DNA from: Streptomyces sp. Ru62
GTDB lineage: Bacteria; Actinomycetota; Actinomycetes; Streptomycetales; Streptomycetaceae
Direction: 5' to 3'
NCBI RefSeq assembly: GCF_002920615.1
Contig: NZ_PQSU01000014.1
Span: 181,523 to 245,522, forward strand
Length of the DNA stretch: 64,000 bases
Shown here: one piece after another, positions 25,289-33,792 of the stretch
Layout of the letters: each line of letters begins with the position of its first letter
Numbering within the stretch: position 1 is the stretch's first letter
The notes under the pieces: generated by a model
What the model saw: the letters and a program-made list of their open reading frames with translations, nothing else
What the model was told of the DNA's origin: nothing
The model's database searches: none
Made by a program: the position numbers and the translations under genes

Positions 25289-25732
25289 TCACTCGCTGCC
25301 CGCCGTGAGCTGCTCCACGACATGGTCGAGATCGATGTGGCGGTGCTCGGTGCCCGGCGGCACCAGCATCTCGGTGCGGTGCAGGAAGGCCGTGACGGAG
25401 GCGCTCGCCAGTTCCAGGAGCGCCGATCCGGCGCGCGTCCGGAGCAGGACGCGGATCGAGTCGGGCCGGCCCTGGCGCCGCGGGTAGACCACCACGTCCC
25501 CGGACCCGGTGGGCCGGCGCAGCCCCTGGGCGAGGAGCGACCGGGCGAAGACCCACTCGACGCAGAGGGCGGAGGGGGCGCCCAGGGACAGGCACACGGC
25601 GTAGGGATCCGCCGCGGAGTACCGGAGTTCGGCCGGGACCGGTATCGGCAGTTCGTCGGCCACGGTGACGCGGACGCTGGTCTTGCATACGATCGGGTCC
25701 TCGTCCGCGGCCCCGGCAGGATCGTTTCTCAT
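25289..25732 (-). CDS. SsgA-like protein (SALP), sporulation/cell-division regulator
   Basis: This 147-residue protein shows the SsgA/SsgB family pattern. PIPVPAELRYSAADPYAVCL opens the whirly-like core, followed by VEWVFARSLLAQGLRRPTGS, then GDVVVYPRR and LLELASASVTAFLHRTEML. SALPs are restricted to morphologically complex actinomycetes and control steps of sporulation-specific division, septum placement or spore-wall maturation. The ATG at 25732 gives the normal length. Which SALP (SsgA-G) it corresponds to cannot be settled by eye. Confidence 0.88.
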   Translation of the reverse strand: MRNDPAGAADEDPIVCKTSVRVTVADELPIPVPAELRYSAADPYAVCLSLGAPSALCVEWVFARSLLAQGLRRPTGSGDVVVYPRRQGRPDSIRVLLRTRAGSALLELASASVTAFLHRTEMLVPPGTEHRHIDLDHVVEQLTAGSE

Positions 25733-26005
25733 GCCGTCCCCCTGTCTGCGACGGTTCGGTTCGGTGTGGCGGCCCGCGCTCTGACGGACCGAGGTGCTGA
25801 TGACGGTACGGCGGGTCCGGAGGAGTGGCTTGCCGACGAGTGCACGGGTTGTTGTCCGAAGAAGAAGCGCCTTGGCGTGGCCCGTGCGTCCGTCACGCGG
25901 ACGGTTCGCGGGAACGCTCCGGGCCCAGTCCGTCCGGCGCTCGGGCCGGTCCGGCCGGATGATGGTTGAATGTAGAACAATTACTGGGTGGAGAGGTGAT
26001 CCCCG

Positions 26006-26995
26006 ATGAGCAATGTCGAGACGGAGCCCGTCGAAGTGCGCTGCGGCACCGAGGCGGACGGCGGGCCGCCGGCCGGGACGCCCCGGGTCGAGGTACTGAC
26101 CCCGCGTGACGTACCCCTGGGCGGCCCGCGCGCGATGACCGTGCGGCGCACACTGCCGCAGCGCGCCCGGACCCTGATCGGTGCCTGGTGCTTCGCCGAC
26201 CACTACGGCCCCGACGACGTCGCCGAGAGCGGCGGTATGGACGTCGCCCCGCACCCCCACACCGGGCTGCAGACCGTGAGCTGGCTCTTCAGCGGGGAGA
26301 TCGAGCACCGCGACAGCCTGGGCAGCCACGCCCTCGTACGGCCCGGCGAGCTGAACCTCATGACCGGCGGGTACGGCATCAGCCACTCCGAGGTCTCCAC
26401 TCCGCGCACCACCGTCCTGCACGGCGTCCAGCTCTGGGTGGCGCTGCCGGAGGAGCACCGCGCCACCGCGCGGGACTTCCGGCACCACGTCCCCGGGCCC
26501 GTACGGACCGACGGCGCCGAGATCCGGGTCTTCCTCGGCTCCCTCGCCGGCAGCACCTCCCCGGTGCCGACGTTCACGCCCCTGCTCGGCGCCGAGATCC
26601 TCCTGGAGCCGCACGCGGCCGTCACGCTCGCCGTGGACCCCGGCTACGAGCACGGTCTCCTGGTCGACCAGGGCGCCGTCCGCCTCGCCGACGTCCTGCT
26701 GAAGCCGGCCGAGCTGGGCTACGTCCACCCGGGCCCCGGCACGCTGACCCTGACCAACGAGTCGGACGACACCGCGCGGACGGTCCTCCTCGGCGGAACC
26801 CCCTTCGAGGAGGAGATCGTCATGTGGTGGAATTTCATCGGCCGGAGCCACGAGGACATCGTCAGGGCCCGCGAGGACTGGCAGAACTCCTCCGACCGCT
26901 TCGGCGCCGTCGAAGGATATCCGGGAGACCGTCTCCCCGCCCCCGTCCTGCCGAATGCCACCATCACTCCGCGCAGGAATCCGCCGCGTCACTGA
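26006..26995 (+). CDS. Pirin-family cupin protein
   Basis: This 329-residue bicupin matches the pirin family. The N-terminal cupin carries the metal ligands in DVAPHPHTGLQTVSWLFSGE and GELNLMTGGYGISHSE. The C-terminal pirin_C domain includes GGTPFEEEIVMWWNFIG. Bacterial pirins bind iron; some have quercetinase activity and others modulate pyruvate dehydrogenase or transcription. GGAGAGG lies 9 bp before the ATG. The next gene (GNAT) starts 20 bp after the stop, so the two are probably co-transcribed. They often neighbour each other in Streptomyces. Confidence 0.9.
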   Translation: MSNVETEPVEVRCGTEADGGPPAGTPRVEVLTPRDVPLGGPRAMTVRRTLPQRARTLIGAWCFADHYGPDDVAESGGMDVAPHPHTGLQTVSWLFSGEIEHRDSLGSHALVRPGELNLMTGGYGISHSEVSTPRTTVLHGVQLWVALPEEHRATARDFRHHVPGPVRTDGAEIRVFLGSLAGSTSPVPTFTPLLGAEILLEPHAAVTLAVDPGYEHGLLVDQGAVRLADVLLKPAELGYVHPGPGTLTLTNESDDTARTVLLGGTPFEEEIVMWWNFIGRSHEDIVRAREDWQNSSDRFGAVEGYPGDRLPAPVLPNATITPRRNPPRH

Positions 26996-27015
26996 CGCCA
27001 TCCGAAAGGCACCCC

Positions 27016-27354
27016 ATGAGCCAGCCTTCCGCCACTCCGCTCGTCGAGCGTGTGGACGCCAGGAATCGCTACGAAATACTCGTCGACGGCAAGCGCGCAG
27101 GGCTGACCGCCTACCGCGACCGCGACGCGCAGCGCGTCTTCTACCACACCGAGATCGACGACGCCTTCGCGGGCCAGGGCCTGGCCTCCCGGCTCGTCCA
27201 GGAGGCGCTCACCGACGTACGGGAATCCGGGAAGCGGATCGTGCCCGTGTGCCCGTACGTGGCGAAGTTCCTCAAGCGGCACGAGGAGTTCGCCGACCTC
27301 GTCGACCCCGTGACGCCCGACGTCCTGCGGTGGCTGGAGGCCGAACTGGGCTGA
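27016..27354 (+). CDS. YjdJ-type GNAT N-acetyltransferase
   Basis: This 112-residue protein is a minimal GNAT fold of the GCN5-like YjdJ/Gtn group. FYHTEIDDAFAGQGLASRLV contains the acetyl-CoA pyrophosphate loop (the Q/GxGxA equivalent), followed by GKRIVPVCPYVAKFLKRHEE and then FADLVDP. Members acetylate unknown small amines or protect proteins. GAAAGG lies 7 bp before the ATG. It is probably in one operon with pirin. A 264-bp interval then separates it from the molybdenum hydroxylase genes. Confidence 0.85.
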   Translation: MSQPSATPLVERVDARNRYEILVDGKRAGLTAYRDRDAQRVFYHTEIDDAFAGQGLASRLVQEALTDVRESGKRIVPVCPYVAKFLKRHEEFADLVDPVTPDVLRWLEAELG

Positions 27355-27618
27355 CCCCCGCCCCCGGCCGCCCGCCGTCCAGGGCCGGCGGCCGGCTGTC
27401 CGGGCAGCGCACCACCTCTGGCCCGAGAGCGCACACCGCCCGTGTTCCCCTCGCCCCGCGGCCGCCTCCGCGGTTAGTGTCCAGGCAGTCGAATTCCATC
27501 GGCGTGGCGTTCCCCGTGAACGGCCACGCAGCGACGGGCCGGATATCCCGCACGCATTCGCTGCCGGATACGGCCGTCGCCCGGTCAATTCCCGCCCCCA
27601 CACGAACGAGGTGTTGTT

Positions 27619-29895
27619 GTGGAGCGATGGACAAGGCGCGAGGACGAACGGCTGCTCACCGGGAAAGGCCGGTATGTCGCCGATATTCACGTGCCCGGAT
27701 GCCTGGACGCCGCATTTGTGAGAAGCAAGGTCGCCCACGGCTCGCTGCGGAGTGTGGACTGCGCCGCGGCGCGTGACGTGCCCGGTGTCGTGGGCGCCTG
27801 GTCGGCCGCGGACCTGCCGGACCTGCCGCCGGTTCCGCACACCCTGCTCGCCCGGCTGTCGACGCAGGAAGCGGTCGCGGGCCGGGAGTGGCCGGCGCTC
27901 GTCAAGGACCGGGTGCGCTATCCGGGCGAGGCGCTGGCGGTCGTCCTCGGCGAGGACCGCTACCGGGCCGAGGACGGGGCCGCCGAGGTCACCGCCGTGG
28001 TCGATCCGCTGCCCGCGGTGGTGACACCGTCCGCGGCCCTGGACGACTCCGTCCGCCTGTTCGACGGCCTCAGCAACACCGCCCTGCGGGGCGAGGCCGG
28101 CGCGCCCGTCGACCCGGCCGTCTGGCAGGACGCCGCCGCCGTGGTCGAGGCCACCTACCGGCAGCAGTTGCTCATGCCCAGCCCCATGGAGTGCCGCACG
28201 ATCCTCGCCGTCCCCGAGGGGGACCGGCTGACCGTGTGGTCGGGGCACCAGATGCCGCACCGGCTGCGCCGCGAACTCGCCGCGCTGCTCGGCTGGTCCA
28301 CCGACCGGATCCGGGTCGTCGTCCCGGACACCGGAGGCGCCTTCGGCTCCAAGAGCGCCGCCTTCCCCGAGTTCGTGGTCGTCGCCTACCTGGCCGTCAC
28401 GCTCGGCCGGCCGGTGCGCTGGATCGAGGACCGCCTGGAGTCCATGCTCGTCGCCACCCGCGGCCGGGGCCAGGACCAGACCGTCCGGCTCGCCGCCGAC
28501 GCCGAAGGGAACCTGCTCGCCTACGAGTTGACGATCAACGCGGACGTCGGCGCCTATCCGCACCTCGGCGTGGGACTGCCTATGCAGACGGCCTGGATGG
28601 CGCCCGGCGCGTACACCACGCCACACGTCCACGCGACCCTGCGCTCGGTGCTCACCAACACCATGGTGACCTACCCCTACCGCGGCGCCGGACGCCCCGA
28701 GGCCGCCATCGCCATCGAGCGCACCATGGACCTGCTCGCCCGGCGGCTCGGCATCGACCCGATCGAGCTGCGGCGGCGCAACTTCATCCCGCCCGACGCC
28801 TTCCCGTACGACACACCCACCGGCCGCCGTTACGACAGCGGGAACTACGCCGCCGCGCTGGACCTCGCGCTGGAGACGGCCGGTTACGAGGAGTGGCGCG
28901 CGGAACAGGCCCGCCGCCGCAGCGACCCGGACGCGCTGCCGCTCGGCATCGGCGTCTCCTGCTACGTGGAACGCTCGGGCGGCGAACCCGGCGGACTGCA
29001 CGAGTTCGGCAGCCTGGAGGTCCACGAGGACGGCACCGTCACCGCCCGCTGCGGCGCCGCCCCCAGCGGCCAGGGGCACGAGACGGTCTTCCCGGCGCTC
29101 GTGGCCAAGACCCTCGGCATTTCCGAGGCGCGGGTCCGTCTCGTCGAGGGCGACACGGACGAACAGCCCGAAGGACTGGGCTCGTTCGCCAGCCGGTCGG
29201 CACAGGTCGACGGCGCGATGTTCCAGCAGGCGGCCGGCCTCCTGATCGAGCAGGCGCGCGAGCGCGCGGCGCGGCTGTGGGACCTGCCGGCCGACAAGGT
29301 CGCGTGGGCCGACGGCACCGTGCACGCGACCTCCGGCGGTTCGGCCGTCCTGGACCTGGCCGAACTGGTCAAGACGACCGGGCCGCTCCGTGTCGAGCAC
29401 CGCTACGAGGCCGGCATGGCCTTCCCCTTCGGCGCGCACGTCGCCGTGACCGAGGTGGACCCCGACCTCGGCACCGTGAACGTGCTGCGGCTCGTGGCCG
29501 TGGACGACTGCGGAGTGGTCCTCAACCCCACCGTGGTGCACGGACAGGCGTACGGGTCCGCCGTGCAGGGCATCGGCCAGGCCCTCTACGAAGGCATGAC
29601 GTTCGACGCGGACGGCGTGCCGCACCTGGCGGCCGGATTCCTGGACTACCTGCTGCCCACGTACACGGAGATCCCGCCCATCGAGATCAAGGACACCTGC
29701 ACCCCCAGCCCCAGCACCCCGCTGGGCGCCAAGGGAGCGGGGGAGTCGGGCTGCATCGGCACCCCGGCCGCCATCGTCAACGCCGTGGCCGACGCCCTGC
29801 GGATCGCCGATCCCGACCTGCTCCAGATGCCGCTCACGCCGGACAGCGTCTGGCGGGCGGCCCGCGCCCCGAAGCACGAGGAAGGTGTCCGGTGA
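27619..29895 (+). CDS. Molybdopterin-binding large subunit of xanthine-dehydrogenase-family hydroxylase
   Basis: This 758-residue protein begins ERWTRREDERLLTGKGRYVAD, the standard N-terminus of CoxL/XdhA-type large subunits. The MoCo domain contains DTGGAFGSKSAAFPEFVVV and TYPYRGAGRPEAAIAIERTM, close to the AYRGAGR motif of form-II CODH-like hydroxylases; the form-I CO motif AYxCSFR is absent. KGAGESGCIGTPAA holds the catalytic glutamate (E709). These enzymes hydroxylate carbons in N-heterocycles, aldehydes or purines using water. GTG start. The TGA overlaps the FAD-subunit GTG by 4 bp. Large-medium-small gene order. Confidence 0.92.
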   Translation: MERWTRREDERLLTGKGRYVADIHVPGCLDAAFVRSKVAHGSLRSVDCAAARDVPGVVGAWSAADLPDLPPVPHTLLARLSTQEAVAGREWPALVKDRVRYPGEALAVVLGEDRYRAEDGAAEVTAVVDPLPAVVTPSAALDDSVRLFDGLSNTALRGEAGAPVDPAVWQDAAAVVEATYRQQLLMPSPMECRTILAVPEGDRLTVWSGHQMPHRLRRELAALLGWSTDRIRVVVPDTGGAFGSKSAAFPEFVVVAYLAVTLGRPVRWIEDRLESMLVATRGRGQDQTVRLAADAEGNLLAYELTINADVGAYPHLGVGLPMQTAWMAPGAYTTPHVHATLRSVLTNTMVTYPYRGAGRPEAAIAIERTMDLLARRLGIDPIELRRRNFIPPDAFPYDTPTGRRYDSGNYAAALDLALETAGYEEWRAEQARRRSDPDALPLGIGVSCYVERSGGEPGGLHEFGSLEVHEDGTVTARCGAAPSGQGHETVFPALVAKTLGISEARVRLVEGDTDEQPEGLGSFASRSAQVDGAMFQQAAGLLIEQARERAARLWDLPADKVAWADGTVHATSGGSAVLDLAELVKTTGPLRVEHRYEAGMAFPFGAHVAVTEVDPDLGTVNVLRLVAVDDCGVVLNPTVVHGQAYGSAVQGIGQALYEGMTFDADGVPHLAAGFLDYLLPTYTEIPPIEIKDTCTPSPSTPLGAKGAGESGCIGTPAAIVNAVADALRIADPDLLQMPLTPDSVWRAARAPKHEEGVR

Positions 29896-30824
29896 AACCC
29901 GCGTCCTTCGACTACGTCGTGCCCCGCACGGTCGCCGAGGCCGTCCAGGCGCTCGGCGACACCGACCGCGCGGCCCAGGTGCTCGCCGGCGGGCAGAGCC
30001 TGATCCTGGAGATGCACCTGCAACGCATCCGGCCGCAGCTCGTCGTCGACATCAACCGCGTCCCGGAACTCGACGGCATGCGCGTCGAGGGCGACGAACT
30101 GCGCGTCGGCGCCCTCGTCCGGCACGCGGCGTTCGAGTCGGCCGACGCCGTCCCCGGCCCCCTCGGCACCCTGCTGTCCCGGGCCGTCGTCAACATCGCC
30201 CACCCGCCCATCCGTTCCCGGGGCACCATGGCCGGCAGCTTCGGCTGGGCCCACCCCGCCTCGGAGTGGTGCGCCATCGGTGTCGCCCTCGACGCCACCG
30301 TCGAGGTCACCGGTCCCGACGGCGCCCGCTCCATCCCGGCGCGGGACTACTTCCTCGGTCCGTTCCGTACCGCGCGCCGGCCGCAGGAGCTGATCACCGC
30401 CGTACGCCTGCCGCTGCTCGGCGGGAACACCGGCGTCGGCTTCATCGAACACCGCCGCACGCACTTCTGCTTCGCCCAGGTCGCGGTCGCGGCGGCCCTC
30501 ACCGTGACGGACGGCGTGATCAGCGACGCACGCATCGGACTGGTCAACTCCGCCGACCGCCCCCTCCGGGCCCGCGCCGCCGAACAGGCGCTGATCGGCG
30601 CCGACTTCACCTCGCTCACCGCGGGTCCCCGGCTCCCCGACGGCCATCCGTTCGCCCGCGCAGGCCGGGCCGCCGCCCAGGAGGACGCCGCACCCCTCGC
30701 CGAACCGTACGCCGACGTGGAGTACAAGCGGCAGGCCATCGCCGTCCTGGTCGGCAGGACCCTCACCGAGGCGGCGGCCGGCCTGCGCTCGCGTCCCGCC
30801 CCACGACAGGGAGACCCCCGATGA
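29892..30824 (+). CDS. FAD-binding medium subunit of the molybdenum hydroxylase
   Basis: This 310-residue protein has both FAD loops of the family: QVLAGGQSLILEMHLQRIRP (about residues 30-49) and the TIGGNI-like loop, here SRGTMAGSFGWAHPASEW (about 112-129). The usual GGN appears as AGS, as in some CutM/NicA-related subunits. A CO_deh_flav_C domain follows. It passes electrons from the 2Fe-2S subunit to the final acceptor. GTG start with a 4-bp overlap upstream, and a 4-bp ATGA overlap with the small subunit downstream, showing tight translational coupling. Confidence 0.9.
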   Translation: MKPASFDYVVPRTVAEAVQALGDTDRAAQVLAGGQSLILEMHLQRIRPQLVVDINRVPELDGMRVEGDELRVGALVRHAAFESADAVPGPLGTLLSRAVVNIAHPPIRSRGTMAGSFGWAHPASEWCAIGVALDATVEVTGPDGARSIPARDYFLGPFRTARRPQELITAVRLPLLGGNTGVGFIEHRRTHFCFAQVAVAAALTVTDGVISDARIGLVNSADRPLRARAAEQALIGADFTSLTAGPRLPDGHPFARAGRAAAQEDAAPLAEPYADVEYKRQAIAVLVGRTLTEAAAGLRSRPAPRQGDPR

Positions 30825-31303
30825 AGATCACGCTCACGGTGAACGGCACCGCGCACGCCCTCGACGCCGAACCCCGCCGCCTGCTCGCCGACGTCCTCCG
30901 CGACGACCTGGGCCTCACCGGCACCCACCTGGGCTGCGAGCACGGCATCTGCGGGGCGTGCAGCGTGCTCATGGACGGCGAGGCGGTCCGCGCCTGCCTG
31001 GTGCTGGCCGTACAGTGCGACGGCCGCTCGATCCGCACGGTCGAGGGCCTCGCCGGGCCCGACGGCGAACCCCACCCGCTGCAACGGGCGTTCTCCGCCG
31101 AGCACGCGCTGCAGTGCGGATTCTGCACCCCCGGCTTCCTCATGGTGGCCGCCGGAGCGCTCGACGCCGACCCCGGCCTCGCCGACAGACCCGACGCCGT
31201 CGAAGGCGTCGTCGGCTCCAACATCTGCCGGTGCACCGGCTACGAACCCATCCGGCGCGCCATCGCCCGCGCGGCCCGGGAACAGCGGGAGACCACGGCC
31301 TGA
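30821..31303 (+). CDS. 2Fe-2S small subunit of the molybdenum hydroxylase
   Basis: This 160-residue protein holds both iron-sulfur centres of the family. The plant-type centre is LGCEHGICGACSVLMDG with a later C in VRACLVLAVQ. The C-terminal helical domain centre is LQCGFCTPGFLMVAAGAL with NICRCTGYEPIRRAI. It carries electrons from the Mo site to FAD. Length and motif order are standard. The ATG overlaps the FAD-subunit stop by 4 bp. The gene end lies inside a segment that is repeated 82 bp downstream. Confidence 0.93.
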   Translation: MKITLTVNGTAHALDAEPRRLLADVLRDDLGLTGTHLGCEHGICGACSVLMDGEAVRACLVLAVQCDGRSIRTVEGLAGPDGEPHPLQRAFSAEHALQCGFCTPGFLMVAAGALDADPGLADRPDAVEGVVGSNICRCTGYEPIRRAIARAAREQRETTA

Positions 31304-31404
31304 CACGCCGGCCCCGCACGGAGCGCCCCGCACAGGGGGGCGCTCCCCGGACTGGCCGAGGGAAATGCGGGCGACCACCGCCTGACACGCGCCGGCCCCG
31401 CACG
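31291..31404. repeat. Direct repeat of the small-subunit gene end (about 30 bp, 82 bp apart)
   Basis: The last codons, the stop and the start of the 3' region of the 2Fe-2S gene (31291-31320) recur at 31373-31404 with one base substituted and two inserted. The stretch between holds a hairpin (31321-31345). This looks like a local duplication of the gene end. Confidence 0.7.
31321..31345 (+). terminator. Hairpin after the hydroxylase genes
   Basis: GAGCGCCCC and GGGGCGCTC form a perfect 9-bp stem with a 7-nt loop, 17 bp after the small-subunit stop. There is no T-tract, so it may attenuate rather than end transcription into the amidohydrolase gene. Confidence 0.45.
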
Positions 31405-31450
31405 CGGCCCCCCACGCGGGGCGGTTCATGGACCGACCGAGGAGACACAC

Positions 31451-32440
31451 ATGAACGGTGACATCCGCGCCGGAGTGATCGACGTGCACGCCCACTGGCT
31501 GCCCCGCGACCTGCTCCCCCTGCCGCCCGGGAACCCGCTCGGCGGCATGAACGACCGCGACGGCGAACTCTTCCTGGGCGACGTCCCGCTGTCGTTCCCG
31601 ACCAGCGCGATGACCGACATCGACACCATCGTCGCCGACACCCTGAAGGCCGGACTCGGCGCGCGCGTCATCTCCGCGCCACCCTTCGCCTTCCCCGTGC
31701 ACGCCCCCGCCGAGGCCGACGACTACGTCGCCGCCTACAACGAACAGCTCGCCGACGCCGTCTCCCGCACGGAGGGCACCCTCGTCGGACTCGGACTGGT
31801 CCGGCTGGACGACGCCGACGCCGCCCGCGGGGAACTGACCCGGCTCGCCGCCGCCGACGGCATCGCGGGCGTCGCGGTCCCGCCCGTGGTCGACGGCCGC
31901 TCCTACGACCGGGGCGTCCCCCGGCAGATCCTCGGCATCGCCGCCGAACTGGGCCTGTCCGTCCTGGTCCACCCGATGCAGCTCCCGCGCGCCGAATGGG
32001 ACCACCACTACCTGGTCAACCTCATCGGCAATCCGGTGGAGAGCACGACCGCCGTGGCCGGGGTCCTGCTCGGCGGCGTCCTGGAGGAATTCCCCGGCCT
32101 GCGGATCTGCTTCGTCCACGGCGGCGGCTGCGCGCCCGCGCTGCTGGGCCGGTGGGGACACGGCTGGCGCACCCGCGACGACGTGCGCCGCGGCAGCGGC
32201 CGGCCCCCGGCGGAGTCCTTCGGCCTGCTCTACTTCGACACGATCACCCACGACCCCGAGGTCCTCGCGCTGCTGCGGGCCCACGCCTCGCCCGACCGGA
32301 TCGTGTGCGGCAGCGACTACCCCTTCGACATGGCACAGCCCGACCCGGTCGGCTTCCCGCTGGCACACGGCATCGACGCCGCGACGCTGGAAGCGAACGG
32401 CCGCCGGTTCCTCGGGCTGACCACGGCGAACCACGGCTGA
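31451..32440 (+). CDS. ACMSD-like amidohydrolase (metal-dependent decarboxylase/hydrolase)
   Basis: This 329-residue TIM-barrel protein resembles 2-amino-3-carboxymuconate-semialdehyde decarboxylase and related gamma-resorcylate-type decarboxylases. It has IDVHAHWLPRDLL (HxH metal site), LVHPMQLPRAEWDHHYLVN, CFVHGGGCAPALLGRWGHGW and VCGSDYPFDMA (the last aspartate ligand). Such enzymes act on carboxylated aromatic ring-cleavage or hydroxylated products. It follows the Mo-hydroxylase by 147 bp and precedes xdhC by 20 bp. It could therefore process the hydroxylated substrate; this is inferred from context. Confidence 0.87.
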   Translation: MNGDIRAGVIDVHAHWLPRDLLPLPPGNPLGGMNDRDGELFLGDVPLSFPTSAMTDIDTIVADTLKAGLGARVISAPPFAFPVHAPAEADDYVAAYNEQLADAVSRTEGTLVGLGLVRLDDADAARGELTRLAAADGIAGVAVPPVVDGRSYDRGVPRQILGIAAELGLSVLVHPMQLPRAEWDHHYLVNLIGNPVESTTAVAGVLLGGVLEEFPGLRICFVHGGGCAPALLGRWGHGWRTRDDVRRGSGRPPAESFGLLYFDTITHDPEVLALLRAHASPDRIVCGSDYPFDMAQPDPVGFPLAHGIDAATLEANGRRFLGLTTANHG

Positions 32441-32460
32441 CGGCAGATCGGAGAGATCCC

Positions 32461-33714
32461 ATGCGAGACCTGGCGCCCCGCCTGCTGGAGTGGCAGTCCG
32501 CCGGAGCCCGCTGCGCCCTCGCGAGCGTCGTCGCCGTCCGCGGCAGCGCACCCCTGCGCGCCGGGGCGGCGCTCTGCGTCCACGAGGACGGCACGGCCCT
32601 CGGCAGTGTGTCGGGAGGCTGCGTCGAAGGCTCCGTCTACGACCTGGCCCGTGAGGTGCTGGCATCGGGGGAGGCGCGGTGCGTGTCCTTCGGGTACGCC
32701 GAGGACGACGCGTTCGCGGTGGGGCTGATGTGCGGAGGCGAGATCGACGTCCTCGTCCAGGCCGTGGACGACGCCATGGTCCGGGTCCTCGCCGCCGCCC
32801 ACCTGGCCGCGGCGGCGCGGCGCCCCGTCGTCGTGGCCCGCGTGCTGCCCGGACCCGGCGCGGGCGCCGGCTCCGTCGCCGTGTGGCAGGACGGCCACCT
32901 GGGCAGCACCGGCGACCCCGTCCTGGACCTGGCCGTCCTCGCCGACGCCCGCCGCATGCTCGACCGGGACGGCACCGCCGTACGGAGCTACGAGGCCGGT
33001 GCGTCACGGTCGTACGAGGACGGAGCGGAAGGGCCGTACGACGCCGGCGTGTCCCGTTCCCACGACGCCGGCGTGCCGGGCGAGCCGCGGGCCCCGCGCG
33101 TGCTGTTCGAGGCCTGGGCCCCGCCGCCCCGGCTGCTGGTCTTCGGCGCCAACGCCCATGCCGCCGCGGTGAGCCGGATCGGTGCCCTCCTCGGCTACCA
33201 CGTCACGGTCTGCGACGCCCGGGCCGCCTTCACCACACCCGAGCGCTTCCCGGACGCCGACGAGGTCGTGGTCGACTGGCCCCACCGGTACCTGGCGGCC
33301 ACGGAGACCGACCACCGGACCGTGGTGTGCGTGATGACGCACGACCCCAAGTTCGACGTCCCCGTCCTCGCCGAGGCCCTGGACCGGCCCCTGGCCTACG
33401 TCGGAGCGCTCGGCTCCCGCCGTGTCCAGGCACGCAGACGGGAGGACCTCGCCGCGGCCGGCGTGTCGCCCGACGCCGTCGCGCGGTTGCACGCGCCCCT
33501 CGGCCTCGACCTGGGCGCGTCGACTCCCGAGGAGACCGCCGTGTCCTTCGCCGCGGAACTCATCGCCGTCCGCTCCGGCCGCACCGCCCACCCGCTCTCC
33601 CTGCTGGACGGGCCCATCCACCCGACCACGACAACGGACCGTCCCGGCGCCCGGTGCGCTGCCGGAACCGATGCCGTGCGCGGACGGACAACCGCGGCGC
33701 TCGGCGCTCACTAG
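32461..33714 (+). CDS. XdhC/CoxI-family molybdenum-cofactor insertion protein
   Basis: This 417-residue protein has an N-terminal XdhC_CoxI domain (RCALASVVAVRGSAPLRAGA, then SVSGGCVEGSVYDLAREVL). The C-terminal XdhC_C Rossmann domain includes LLVFGANAHAAAVSRIGALL, VTVCDARAAFTTPERF and AYVGALGSRRVQARRREDL. XdhC proteins bind MoCo, promote its sulfuration or modification and deliver it to the large subunit, so this gene fits the hydroxylase operon. Residues 176-207 between the domains are four degenerate octapeptide repeats, and a roughly 25-residue unrelated tail follows the second domain. The ATG is placed 20 bp after the amidohydrolase stop. Confidence 0.9.
   Translation: MRDLAPRLLEWQSAGARCALASVVAVRGSAPLRAGAALCVHEDGTALGSVSGGCVEGSVYDLAREVLASGEARCVSFGYAEDDAFAVGLMCGGEIDVLVQAVDDAMVRVLAAAHLAAAARRPVVVARVLPGPGAGAGSVAVWQDGHLGSTGDPVLDLAVLADARRMLDRDGTAVRSYEAGASRSYEDGAEGPYDAGVSRSHDAGVPGEPRAPRVLFEAWAPPPRLLVFGANAHAAAVSRIGALLGYHVTVCDARAAFTTPERFPDADEVVVDWPHRYLAATETDHRTVVCVMTHDPKFDVPVLAEALDRPLAYVGALGSRRVQARRREDLAAAGVSPDAVARLHAPLGLDLGASTPEETAVSFAAELIAVRSGRTAHPLSLLDGPIHPTTTTDRPGARCAAGTDAVRGRTTAALGAH
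32986..33081 (+). repeat. 24-bp tandem repeat, 4 units, inside xdhC-like gene
   Basis: The four units encode SYEAGASR, SYEDGAEG, PYDAGVSR and SHDAGVPG. The reading frame is kept because the period is a multiple of three. It lies in the linker between the two XdhC domains. Confidence 0.75.
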
Positions 33715-33792
33715 CGTGGGCCGGGCGCGAGGCAGGCCCTCCGTGCCCCCGCCCGGAGGGTCGTGCCGCAAGGCCCGAACCCGAGGAGTGCC

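Noticed and set aside
25733..25969. Short plus-strand reading with CTGCCPKKK, resembling a Cys-rich peptide
   Set aside because: It is the tail of a long open frame, has no RBS before its possible GTG and no peptide-processing genes nearby.
27619..31303. Carbon monoxide dehydrogenase (form I)
   Set aside because: The characteristic AYxCSFR active-site motif is absent; the large subunit has PYRGAGR instead.
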